The notes under the pieces: generated by a model
Databases searched by the model: none
Told to the model about the DNA's origin: nothing
What the model saw: the letters and a program-made list of their open reading frames with translations, nothing else
Assembly (NCBI RefSeq): GCF_000242255.2
Contig: NC_017033.1
Location: 3,539,459 to 3,603,458 of the forward strand
Origin: Frateuria aurantia DSM 6220
Lineage (GTDB): Bacteria > Pseudomonadota > Gammaproteobacteria > Xanthomonadales > Rhodanobacteraceae
DNA: 64,000 nt
Reading direction: 5' to 3'
Made by a program: the position numbers and the translations under genes
Shown: positions 48,226 through 56,456 of the stretch, piece by piece
How positions within the stretch are numbered: the first letter of the stretch is position 1
Layout of the letters: each line of letters opens with the position of its first letter

Positions 48226-49038
48226 GTGCCCCGTTTGCCCTCGCTGTATATTTCCCACGGCTCGCCCATGACGGCCCTGCAACCCGGGCTGGTCGGCCAG
48301 CGGCTGGCCGAACTGGCTCGCGATCTGCCCCGCCCGCACGCCATCGTGCTGGCCACCGCCCACTGGCTTGCCCACGAACCGCAGGTCGGTGGTGCCGCGC
48401 AGCCGGCGACCGTACACGATTTCGGTGGTTTCCCACCGGCCTTGTACCAGATGCAATACCCGGCGGCCGGGGATCCGGCGCTGGCCGCCCGCGTGCTCGA
48501 CCGTCTGAATGCTGCCGGGCTTCAGGCCCGAATCGATCCGCAGCACGGTCTGGACCATGGTGTCTGGGTTCCGCTGCGCATGCTCTACCCGCAAGCCGAT
48601 ATTCCGGTGATACCGCTGTCGATCCAGCCGCGACGAGGGCCGAGCCATCACTTCGAGATGGGCCGTGCCCTCGCTTCGCTGCGTGAGGAGAACATTCTGG
48701 TCATCGGCTCCGGCAGCATCACCCACAATCTGCATGACTGGAGGGCGGGCTACGGCGAGGGTCGCGAAGCCCCCTATGTGCGCCCCTTCATCGAATGGGT
48801 GGAACACGCATTGGAGCGCAATGACATCCCCGCCCTGCTGGACTACCGCCGACAGGCACCGCAGGCCGAGCGCGCCCATCCCACCGACGAGCATCTGCTG
48901 CCCTTGTACTTCGCGATGGGCGCCGCCGGTAGCGACACGCTCGGTGCCACCCGTATCGATGCCGGCATCGACATGGGCATGCTGGCCATGGACATCTACC
49001 GTTTTGACGGCACAACCACTATCGAGAAAGCGGCATGA
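48226..49038 (+). CDS. DODA-type extradiol aromatic ring-opening dioxygenase
   Basis: A 270-residue class III (LigB-like) dioxygenase of the YgiD/4,5-DOPA dioxygenase group. Metal and acid/base histidines appear in YISHGSPM, ATAHWL, HGLDHGVWVPLRMLYP and GSGSITHNL. YgiD-type enzymes open catechol rings such as that of L-DOPA. The start is GTG 48226, because GGAGG lies exactly 5 bases before it. It overlaps the next gene by 4 bp (ATGA), so the two are an operon. Confidence 0.88.
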   Translation: MPRLPSLYISHGSPMTALQPGLVGQRLAELARDLPRPHAIVLATAHWLAHEPQVGGAAQPATVHDFGGFPPALYQMQYPAAGDPALAARVLDRLNAAGLQARIDPQHGLDHGVWVPLRMLYPQADIPVIPLSIQPRRGPSHHFEMGRALASLREENILVIGSGSITHNLHDWRAGYGEGREAPYVRPFIEWVEHALERNDIPALLDYRRQAPQAERAHPTDEHLLPLYFAMGAAGSDTLGATRIDAGIDMGMLAMDIYRFDGTTTIEKAA

Positions 49039-49685
49039 GTCCCGAAACACTGCATTTCATTGAACGCCCCGCCATCGGCCAGGCCCACGGTCTGCTGCTG
49101 CTGCTGCACGGGGTGGGTGCCAATCCCCACGGTCTGGAGGGCCTGGCCCGGGAACAGGATCCAGGCCTGCACGTGATTCTGCCCGCCGGACCACTGACCT
49201 TCGGACCCGGCGCTTATGGCTGGTTCCAGGTCCAATTCACGCCTCAGGGGCCGGTGATCCAGCCGGAACAGGCCGAGGCCAGCCGCCAGCTGTTGATCCG
49301 CTTTATCACCGAGCAGCAACAACGGCTGGGCCTGGAGCCCGCCCAGACCGTCATCGCCGGCTTCAGCCAGGGAGGTATTCTCAGTGCCAGCGTCGGCCTG
49401 ACCTCACCGGACAGCGTTGCCGGTTTCGCCATCCTGAGTGGCCGGATCCTGCCGGAAATCGAAGACCTGATTCCCGCCGATGTCGGCCAGCGCCTGCGCT
49501 CGGCCCTGATCCTGCACGGGCACCATGACAGCAAGCTGCCCTACAGCCTGGCAGAACGCTCGGAACAACGCCTGAAACACCATCAGGTCAGGCATGTCGT
49601 GCATGGCTATCCCGCCGACCACGAGCTGACGGCCGGAATGCGGGCGGACTTTCGCCACTGGCTGGAGCAGACCCTGCCGGCCTGA
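49035..49685 (+). CDS. Alpha/beta-hydrolase (phospholipase/carboxylesterase family)
   Basis: A 216-residue hydrolase: LLLHGVGANPHG oxyanion region, GFSQGG with Ser 111, Asp in LHGHHDSKLP, His in ADHELTAG. It is translationally coupled to the ring-opening dioxygenase, so it may act on an ester or lactone made in the same pathway (inference). Similar in family, but not closely in sequence, to the esterase at 14137. Confidence 0.85.
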   Translation: MSPETLHFIERPAIGQAHGLLLLLHGVGANPHGLEGLAREQDPGLHVILPAGPLTFGPGAYGWFQVQFTPQGPVIQPEQAEASRQLLIRFITEQQQRLGLEPAQTVIAGFSQGGILSASVGLTSPDSVAGFAILSGRILPEIEDLIPADVGQRLRSALILHGHHDSKLPYSLAERSEQRLKHHQVRHVVHGYPADHELTAGMRADFRHWLEQTLPA

Positions 49686-49695
49686 CACCGTACCG

Positions 49696-49720
49696 CACCG
49701 CTCAGCCTGGCTGGGCGGTG
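49696..49720. terminator. Hairpin between convergent hydrolase and MBL genes
   Basis: CACCGC (49696-49701) pairs with GCGGTG (49715-49720) and CAG with CTG inside it, separated by one T/G pair; TTCT follows on the right side. It overlaps the stop of the leftward MBL gene. Probably a shared terminator. Confidence 0.5.
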
Positions 49721-51078
49721 TTCTCGCCAACCGCCCGCATCTTCTTCAGCAACAGTGACAGCACGCCACCGTGCCGGATGATCCCCGGTCCGACGTGAAT
49801 GCCGATGGCATTGAGATTACCGATCACGAAGCATTTGGCGAACCGCTCAAAACCGCCCCGCCTGCGCTCCTCGAAACAGCCGTTGACGAACAAGGTGTCA
49901 AAGCCGAACGGAAAACGGAAGATGAATTCCAGCGAACGCGAATGCATGGCCAGATCAAGGTCATCGGGCGGAACGACGTCCAGACGTCCAAGCAGAGGAT
50001 CCACCTCCACGGCCAGTGACAGGTCCAGCAACCATAGCCGGGTCGGCGCAAATGGCTGCAGTTTCATCCAGCGACGTGCCTGGCGCATCAACCAGCGGCT
50101 ATTGTCACGGAATACCCAGGACTGATATACCGACATGGCCTCCCGCAAGGGGTCCAGGCCATCCATCAGCGGATATTCGGCCAGCGGTGCTGCCGCCGCC
50201 TCGGCATAACGCTGATCCCAGAATGCCAGGCTTTCCTGATCCTGCCGCAAGCGCCGCAGCGACTGCACTTCACCCGGTCGCATCACCACCACCTCGGCCC
50301 CGCTGGAAGCCAGTTCATCCCGTACCTGTCCAGGATGATTGACCGCATCGTTCATATACGCGTTCAGGCGATGTCCGAAACGGACATAACTTGCAAAAGG
50401 TATGCATGCCGAGGCCCCCAAATGCTCCATCTGCCGTCGCATCACGTCCAGCTTGGAACGGGCCGCGCGCTTGCGCCAGGCCGGATGGTCAGGGCCGCCC
50501 TTCCATGCCGCGTAGCTGAACTGGGTCAGCAGCACATCACAGGCGCCATGACATGTCCGGAAATCGGCCAGCGCCTGATCGGTACTGAGCAGGCAATCAT
50601 TGAGATTGAAAATCCGCACCCCGTCGACCTCGATCAACAAGGCCGAGTCATACAAGTCGTTCTTCACGATCTGGACTGTAAAACCCGGTTGCAAGGCCAG
50701 CACTTCATCTTCATCCAGCTCCTGCACAGGGAAGCCCTGTCCCCGCAGGAATCCTGCCACCCGCTGATCGCGTGTGGTCTGGAACAGAAAGCGAATGCCC
50801 CGCTGGCGGATCAGCTCGCCATAACGCTTGAAAAACGGGGGCGAGAAGTGGTCCGGATGCTCGTGACTGATCCAGATCACATCGGTCCGCTGCAGCAGAT
50901 CGCGTATCTCGGCATCCGTCGTTTCAGTCAGCAACGACCAGCCTTCATGGAAGACACGCCCGAAATACCAGGGATCGGTCAACAGGCCCAGCGAAGTATT
51001 CGAAACCAATACCGAGGCATGATTGACGAATTCAAGACGAGGACCTGACTCTTTCAGCACGACGACATCCGCATCCAT
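49702..51078 (-). CDS. MBL-fold metallohydrolase with C-terminal extension
   Basis: A 458-residue cytoplasmic protein. The metallo-beta-lactamase core is marked by FVNHASVLVSNTSLGLLTDPWY, the metal motif ISHEHPDHFS (His-x-His-x-Asp-His) at about residues 70-79, and LNDCLLSTDQ. The overall pattern resembles UlaG/CMP-sialate-hydroxylase-like MBL proteins. The C-terminal 200 residues form a separate region of unknown fold with LEFIFRFPFGFDTLFVNGCFEERRRGGFERFAKCFVIG (split). GGAG precedes the ATG at 51078 by about 6 bases. Substrate unknown. Confidence 0.75.
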   Translation of the reverse strand: MDADVVVLKESGPRLEFVNHASVLVSNTSLGLLTDPWYFGRVFHEGWSLLTETTDAEIRDLLQRTDVIWISHEHPDHFSPPFFKRYGELIRQRGIRFLFQTTRDQRVAGFLRGQGFPVQELDEDEVLALQPGFTVQIVKNDLYDSALLIEVDGVRIFNLNDCLLSTDQALADFRTCHGACDVLLTQFSYAAWKGGPDHPAWRKRAARSKLDVMRRQMEHLGASACIPFASYVRFGHRLNAYMNDAVNHPGQVRDELASSGAEVVVMRPGEVQSLRRLRQDQESLAFWDQRYAEAAAAPLAEYPLMDGLDPLREAMSVYQSWVFRDNSRWLMRQARRWMKLQPFAPTRLWLLDLSLAVEVDPLLGRLDVVPPDDLDLAMHSRSLEFIFRFPFGFDTLFVNGCFEERRRGGFERFAKCFVIGNLNAIGIHVGPGIIRHGGVLSLLLKKMRAVGENTAQPG

Positions 51079-51387
51079 CCACCTGCTCCATTACCTGTCC
51101 GGACTCCCTGGGCACAGGAATCATCGATGGCGATGATATCCGCTATCCCTCCCTCCGGCGACAGCCGTCCCTGCTTCGCTTTGCGGCCGGCAAGTCCATC
51201 ACGGAACGCCTTCCGGGCAGGCTGGACATGATGGTGCTGTCCGCGGCCAGTCATCACGGATCCGGCAACAGTGCCGGCCGGGAGCAACCCGGTCATCGGC
51301 TTTTACAAGAGTATGGATCGAGATATCGGGATGACCCGATCATCGGACCGGAGCCTTCGGAAATACGGAATAAACGTCCATATGTTT
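51079..51387. other. 309-bp gap between leftward MBL and PP2C genes
   Basis: No credible ORF, no strong hairpin and no clear terminator for the PP2C gene were found. It must hold the promoter of the MBL gene. Confidence 0.4.
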
Positions 51388-52101
51388 TCATTCAAGTCCG
51401 CCCTGCACCAGGATCGCAGATATGTTGTCCCGGCCTTCGCCACCGGAAATCCGCTCGAACAGTCGGCGGACACCATCGGACGGGCTTTCGCACTGCCGCA
51501 GGATGGCCTCCAGCCCGGCATCTCCGATGTCGTTGTTGAGACCGTCCGAGCAAAGCAGATAGCGGGTTCCGGCTCCATGTTCCAGTGCCAGCCACTCCAT
51601 TTCGAGCCGGCTGCAGGCGCCGACTGCCCGGGTCAGTGCACCGACCGGACCGATACGCCGGCCCGTGGCTTGCTGCTCGCCAATGACATGATCACGCGTG
51701 AGCTGTTGCAGATTTCCTTCCAGAAGCCGGTAGATGCGACTGTCTCCTGCCCATCCGCATATCGTCCGCACTCCGTCACACAGCAAGACGGCCACGGTGG
51801 ATCCGATCACGACCACACCAAGCTGTCGCGCCAGTGTCCTAAGATCGCGATTGACCTGTTGCAGAACCGCTTCGACCTGAATCTGCAGCGCATCCAGACC
51901 AGAAGATGGCGGCAAGCTCTCCAGGCGCGCAACAATCATGGTGCTGGCCACATCGCCGGCAGCGTGGCCCCCCATGCCGTCGGCCACTACATACAAACCG
52001 ATCTCCTCGCGCACCAGAATCGCATCCTCATTGCGAGGGCGGACCTTGCCGACGATCGTCTTCCCCGCTGCGCGCAAGCGTTGCCGGTCGTGCATCACCA
52101 T
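51388..52101 (-). CDS. PP2C-family serine/threonine protein phosphatase
   Basis: A 237-residue soluble Stp1/PppA-type phosphatase from ATG 52101. All metal-site motifs are intact: VRPRNEDAILV (residues 21-31), VADGMGGHAAGDVAS (39-53), GWAGDSRIYRL, LCSDGLNNDIGD and GRDNISAIL. It should remove phosphate from Ser/Thr of proteins modified by the Hanks kinase at 53488. It follows the ECF sigma gene in the same direction, 352 bp downstream, so it may be independently expressed. ATG 52095 and an upstream ATG at 52200 are alternative starts. Confidence 0.9.
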   Translation of the reverse strand: MVMHDRQRLRAAGKTIVGKVRPRNEDAILVREEIGLYVVADGMGGHAAGDVASTMIVARLESLPPSSGLDALQIQVEAVLQQVNRDLRTLARQLGVVVIGSTVAVLLCDGVRTICGWAGDSRIYRLLEGNLQQLTRDHVIGEQQATGRRIGPVGALTRAVGACSRLEMEWLALEHGAGTRYLLCSDGLNNDIGDAGLEAILRQCESPSDGVRRLFERISGGEGRDNISAILVQGGLE

Positions 52102-52453
52102 ACACCTGCCCCCCAGAGCGATACTGCCATCCACATGCCTTGCCGATATCCTGTCCCCGGGCCACGAATCGCCGCCGGCCAGGATGGGCCCAGTATCCAC
52201 CGGCCATGCCCATCCGACCCGACAGCGGGGCTCAGCCAGCTGAGTCTGCGGCGGCCATATCGTCCGCCCTGGTACCTCCCGCTACAAGCCGATGTCGCCG
52301 TTGCGGCGTCAGCATCGCCATCACCCAGCGGGCCTCTGACTATCTCGGCCCCACGTGTCAGCCCTGGCATTTATCGGGCAACCGGATCAGGACCCCGGAA
52401 ACAGGTATCCGCCCCGGGGGCCGGCCAAATGGCTGCCGGACGGTCAACCGCTG

Positions 52454-53005
52454 TCAGCTCAAATGTTTCGTCAACCAGGCTCTCGCGAAGCGCAGGTCTC
52501 GCTCCACGGTCGGCGTTGAAATACCAAGCAACCTGGCCGTTTCAGAAGCGGTGAAGCCCGCCATTTCCGTCAACGCGAAAACCTGCGCCTTGCGGACATC
52601 GATATGCTCCAACTGATCCATGGCCGCGGCTACCTCGCTCAAATCAGCCACCGGCAGACCGGGATCGACCAGACTCACGGTCAAGGTGACTTGCCGGCCA
52701 CGCCGCTTGTCACTCTCGCGCCTGCGCGCCAGATCTATCAGCAGATGTCTCATTTGCAGGGCCGCGATGGCATGAAAATGTTCGCGGGATTCAAAACTGC
52801 TTCGCCGGGCGGAAAGACGCAACCAGGCCTCATTGACCAGTTCCGTAGGTTGCATTTGAGTGCGAGATTCGCCCGCCAGCTGGCGAACCGCCAACCGATG
52901 CAGCTGCTCATAGGCTTCGCGTGCCAGCAAAGCACCCGCCAGAGCATCGCCTGTCTGCCAGCGTGAAATCAAATGCGTCTGATCATCGTCAGAGGTGGCA
53001 AGCAT
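52454..53005 (-). CDS. ECF sigma factor of the kinase-linked type (TIGR02999/ECF43-like)
   Basis: A 183-residue sigma factor. Region 2 (about 25-95) has MQPTELVNEAWLRL where other ECF factors have an acidic D-A-E-D-L motif; Thr 54 stands in this place. Then SREHFHAIAALQMRHLLIDLARRR. Region 4 (about 130-183) has LEHIDVRKAQVFALTEMAGFTASETARLLGISTPTVERDLRFARAWL. In relatives (EcfP of Vibrio parahaemolyticus, EcfK of Xanthomonas citri) a partner transmembrane kinase switches the factor on by phosphorylating region 2.2. Here the divergent neighbour is such a kinase. AGGA precedes the ATG by 7 bases and can be sequestered (see 53011-53064). Confidence 0.9.
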   Translation of the reverse strand: MLATSDDDQTHLISRWQTGDALAGALLAREAYEQLHRLAVRQLAGESRTQMQPTELVNEAWLRLSARRSSFESREHFHAIAALQMRHLLIDLARRRESDKRRGRQVTLTVSLVDPGLPVADLSEVAAAMDQLEHIDVRKAQVFALTEMAGFTASETARLLGISTPTVERDLRFARAWLTKHLS

Positions 53006-53010
53006 AAATG

Positions 53011-53064
53011 AATCCTGTTCCGGAGATAGGCGCTCGATTCAATCTACGCCTTAGAAACAGGATT
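53011..53064 (-). promoter_or_regulatory. Inverted repeat that can hide the sigma gene ribosome binding site
   Basis: On the leftward mRNA a 9-base AATCCTGTT (from 53064-53056) can pair perfectly with AACAGGATT (from 53019-53011). The latter contains the AGGA Shine-Dalgarno of the sigma gene, which starts at 53005. The 36-nt loop is large but the pairing is exact. This is a possible translational switch; only the complementarity is seen. Confidence 0.4.
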
Positions 53065-53080
53065 GCAAATGCATTTGCAA
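53063..53080. promoter_or_regulatory. Perfect 18-bp palindrome upstream of the ECF sigma gene
   Basis: TTGCAAATGCATTTGCAA is a perfect palindrome in an AT-rich patch, 58-75 bp before the sigma start. Its symmetry and position suit a dimeric regulator such as an AraC, MarR or TetR protein. Regulator unknown. Confidence 0.5.
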
Positions 53081-53125
53081 AAATCGCTTCGAAGCCGCCT
53101 GGCCATGCATGTCGCAGCAAAGCTC

Positions 53126-53190
53126 CGGTCCATGGGAAACGGGATCTGGCATCGATCCACCTTCAATGGATCGATGCCAATCCCGGACCG
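53126..53190. repeat. Long interrupted hairpin in the sigma-kinase intergenic region
   Basis: Core arms 53147-53159 and 53167-53179 are a perfect 13-bp inverted repeat around a 7-base spacer. GGGA/TCCC (53141-53144, 53181-53184) and CGGTCC/GGACCG (53126-53131, 53185-53190) extend the stem with small bulges, giving 23 pairs in 65 bases. It belongs to neither neighbouring gene and could be a terminator, a structured leader or a transposable-element remnant. Confidence 0.5.
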
Positions 53191-53298
53191 CGCCACTTTT
53201 CATCCCTGACCGAAGAAAAGGCGCCGACTGCAGAAAAACACACCTGCCGGCGGCATCTGAGCTCCATTCCCTTTGCCATCGAAGGGATCGGTTGAATA

Positions 53299-53325
53299 TG
53301 CCACTTATATTATAATCGTGTGGCA
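53299..53325 (+). promoter_or_regulatory. Kinase-side promoter element flanked by an inverted repeat
   Basis: A perfect TATAAT (53311-53316) sits inside an inverted repeat TGCCAC (53299-53304) / GTGGCA (53320-53325). No good -35 lies 17 bp upstream, so an activator may be needed. The TATAAT is about 175 bp before the proposed kinase start. Confidence 0.4.
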
Positions 53326-53487
53326 ATATATAAGGTCAGAAAACAGCCCAAGCTGAAACCCTGCAGATCATCTTGCCGGGGCATGCCGGCACCAGTTATT
53401 CAGGAACAGACTGCATGCCCGCTCCACGTTGCCACTCCCTGGACTCCGGGCACCGAGGAGCGCCCTGGCCCGGACGTCGAGTCTCCC

Positions 53488-56400
53488 ATGGATAAAACCG
53501 GACAGCCGGCCGATAAAGATGGCAAGGTCAATATCGGCACATCAAGGTCTCAGACCCCGGACGGGCATGAATTGAATCGCTGGCGCCGGGTCAGTCAACT
53601 GTTCGACCAGGTATGCGGACTGCCTCCCGAACAGTGGTCCAGTGCGCTCAATGCACTCAGTCACGATGCCGCCGACATTGCCGGCACGCTGGATCTTTTG
53701 CAGGTCAGGACCCTGGATTTCAGCCGTCTGAAAAAGTCCATGGATCACCTCCTGCCTGAATCTGCACCCGATGCTCTGCTGGGACGGGAACTGGGCCCTT
53801 GGCGACTGGAGCGGGTATTGGGCGAAGGCGGCATGGGGGTCGTCTACCTCGCCGTACGCGCGGATCAGCTTTATACCCGCCAAGTGGCACTCAAACTCCT
53901 GCACCCCCGCTACCAGCATCTGTTGCACAGTCATCCGGGCAGGGAACGGGAAATCCTGGGCCGACTGGAAATTCCGGGCATTGCAAGGCTGTACGACGCC
54001 GGCGTCGCAGACCACGGCCAAGCCTATATGGTAATGGAATATGTCGAGGGCATACCCCTGGATACCTATGCCACTGCGCTATCGCTGCCGGACCGCATAC
54101 GCCTGCTGGCAGCGATCTGCCGCATCGTCCATGCCGCCCACAACCAGCTGATCGTGCATTGCGATCTCAAGCCCGGCAATATTCTGATCAACGCGGCCGG
54201 CAAGCCTGTACTGCTCGACTTCGGCATCGCGCGGCTGATCGATCTGCTGGACGCGGACGGCGCGGTCGGACCGGCCTTCGCCAGTCCGACCTATGCCAGC
54301 CCCGAACTGCTGCATGGTGATATCGTCGGCGTCGCCTCCGATGTATTCAGTCTCGGTGTCCTGCTGGCCCAGACTCTCAGCGGGCAACGCCCTCCCATGC
54401 CCATGAGTGATCCGGCCGCAGCCGCGCCGAGTCTGTGGCCGGGCCTTGCACCAAAACTGCGTCGACAATTGCGAGGTGATCTCGATGCCATCGTCACCCG
54501 CGCCTGTGCCCCTGCTCCCGGCATGCGCTACAGCAGCGCCGAAGCCCTGGCCAACGACCTGGAACGTTATCTGCAGCATCGACCGGTACGCGCCCGTTCC
54601 GGCGCCCGCCTGCATCGAGTCAGCCTGTCGCTGCGCCGTCACTGGCGCTCGCTGCTGCCGATCTCCGTCGCCACGGTGGTGTGCGGACTGCTGCTGATCC
54701 GACTGATCCTGACCCAGCGTGAGGCCATTGCCAACGCAGCCATCACCAATCAGGTCAGCGAGGTCCTTATCAGCTCGTTCCAGGCCGTCGATCCTGAAAA
54801 CCGGCATGACGACAAGCGCATGCTCAGTGCGCGGGATGTACTGGATGAGGCCGTAGCCCGCATCAACAGCAGCCTGCCAAACGCACCGTCCCTGCGCGCG
54901 CAGCTTCAGGCCGTGCTGGGTCAGGCCTATCAGAACCTCGGCCAGCCCAAGACCGCCGCAGGCCTCCTGGAACAAGGTGCTGCCGGACTGGAGCGCAACG
55001 GACATCCCATCCACGCGGCCTCCGCTTATGCCCGGCTCTCGATCCTGCAAAGCCGTGAGGCACAGTATGGCAAAGCCGCAGAACTGGCTGATCAGGCGAG
55101 CCGGTTGCTGCAGCAGGCCCACAGCCTCGCTCCCGCCCCCGCAGTGCAGTTGCAGATCTGGCAGGCCCAGGCCCTGGCCTTGGCTGGACAGGGCCGACAC
55201 GAGCAGGCTGAAGCGCGATTGCAGCAGATTCTCGATACGCATGTGGCGGCAAGCGACGAGGCCAGCCGACACGAGGTCCTGGAAGCCATGCGCAATCTCG
55301 GCATCCTGTACCGGCAGCAAGGCCTGCTGCTGCGCTCGCAAGCACTGCTGGAGCGGGCCATGGCCATTTCGAAGACCCAGGATGGCTCCGACAGCTTCGA
55401 ATACCAGTTGAGTCTGGATGCCTACGGTATGACCGTCTATCAGCTGGGTACCGTCGAGCGGGCGACCCGGCTGGCCGACCAGGAGCTTCACCTCACCAGC
55501 CACCTCTACGGACCGCACAGTCATCGGACCATTGATGCGGAAACCTGGCTGGCAGGTCTGGATCTGGATCTGGGCCACTACCTTGCATCAAGCCGTCATT
55601 TCGACCACGCGCTGCAAACGATTGCCCTGCTGGACGGCACCCTCAGCCGCGATTACGCCACCACCCTGTTCGGCAGCGGTGTCATGGAAGAAGCTCGCGG
55701 TGACCTGCCCGAAGCCGAGCGCCGCTATCGCCAGGCCCTGACGATCGCCCGCGCCGTCATGGGGCCGGACCACCCGGACAGCCTGTCCATGGAATGGGGA
55801 CTGGCCCGGGAACTGACCCGCGCAGGCAAGCTGGCAGCTGCCCGCCCGATGCTGGATCGGGTCATCGCCATCCAGAAAAACCGGCTCCCGCCGGATGCGC
55901 CTGAACGGGTATACATGGATCTGGCCCTGGCCGAATGGCAGATTCACGCACGCCAGTTCGACGAGGCACGGCAGATCCTCGACCGGCTGGCTCGACAGCA
56001 CCAGCACCCCGCGCCCGTCTTGTGGCTCAGCTGGATGATGGAGACAGCCAGGCTGGCCCAATGGAAAGGCGATGTCAGGGCCGCGGCACGCGACTGGGGC
56101 AGCGTCGTGCAGTCCTTCGCCCGGCACTATGGAAAAGACTCCACCGCCACCGCCAAATGGCGCATCATCTGGGCCCAGGCTCTGCTCGCCGATGGTCAGC
56201 AGGCCGCCGCACGTCAGGAACTGCAGCGAGCACAGGGCAAACTGCTGGAAGTGGCACCAGACTCCGATTTTGTCCACATCATGCAGGACTTGCGCAAGAA
56301 ACTGGCCACAGGCAAGCCATTGCCGGCCATCGATTCAGGTGATTTGCCAGCACCTGCGCCCGGCCTTTTCACTCCGCTTCAAAAAAGCCGTCATGGCTGA
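53488..56400 (+). CDS. Transmembrane Hanks-type Ser/Thr kinase with TPR-rich C-terminal domain
   Basis: From ATG 53488 the protein has 970 residues. The kinase domain (about 105-370) has the Gly loop LGEGGMGVVY, Lys 136 in VALKLL, the catalytic loop HCDLKPGNIL (His-Cys-Asp 224-226, a non-RD kinase), DFG at 244-246 and SPE at 271-273. One membrane helix follows (about 389-408), then a 560-residue helical region with TPR-like repeats (YQNLGQPKTAAGLLEQG; AERRYRQALTIARAVMG; ARPMLDRVIAIQKNRLP) that should lie in the periplasm. This is the PknS/PknT layout. It is divergent from the ECF sigma gene it probably activates. The frame is open to GTG 53320, so an earlier start is possible. Confidence 0.9.
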   Translation: MDKTGQPADKDGKVNIGTSRSQTPDGHELNRWRRVSQLFDQVCGLPPEQWSSALNALSHDAADIAGTLDLLQVRTLDFSRLKKSMDHLLPESAPDALLGRELGPWRLERVLGEGGMGVVYLAVRADQLYTRQVALKLLHPRYQHLLHSHPGREREILGRLEIPGIARLYDAGVADHGQAYMVMEYVEGIPLDTYATALSLPDRIRLLAAICRIVHAAHNQLIVHCDLKPGNILINAAGKPVLLDFGIARLIDLLDADGAVGPAFASPTYASPELLHGDIVGVASDVFSLGVLLAQTLSGQRPPMPMSDPAAAAPSLWPGLAPKLRRQLRGDLDAIVTRACAPAPGMRYSSAEALANDLERYLQHRPVRARSGARLHRVSLSLRRHWRSLLPISVATVVCGLLLIRLILTQREAIANAAITNQVSEVLISSFQAVDPENRHDDKRMLSARDVLDEAVARINSSLPNAPSLRAQLQAVLGQAYQNLGQPKTAAGLLEQGAAGLERNGHPIHAASAYARLSILQSREAQYGKAAELADQASRLLQQAHSLAPAPAVQLQIWQAQALALAGQGRHEQAEARLQQILDTHVAASDEASRHEVLEAMRNLGILYRQQGLLLRSQALLERAMAISKTQDGSDSFEYQLSLDAYGMTVYQLGTVERATRLADQELHLTSHLYGPHSHRTIDAETWLAGLDLDLGHYLASSRHFDHALQTIALLDGTLSRDYATTLFGSGVMEEARGDLPEAERRYRQALTIARAVMGPDHPDSLSMEWGLARELTRAGKLAAARPMLDRVIAIQKNRLPPDAPERVYMDLALAEWQIHARQFDEARQILDRLARQHQHPAPVLWLSWMMETARLAQWKGDVRAAARDWGSVVQSFARHYGKDSTATAKWRIIWAQALLADGQQAAARQELQRAQGKLLEVAPDSDFVHIMQDLRKKLATGKPLPAIDSGDLPAPAPGLFTPLQKSRHG

Positions 56401-56456
56401 ACCATCCACCTGACTCTCGATGACAGCAGCTTGTTCTCGAGACATGACAGCCCGGC

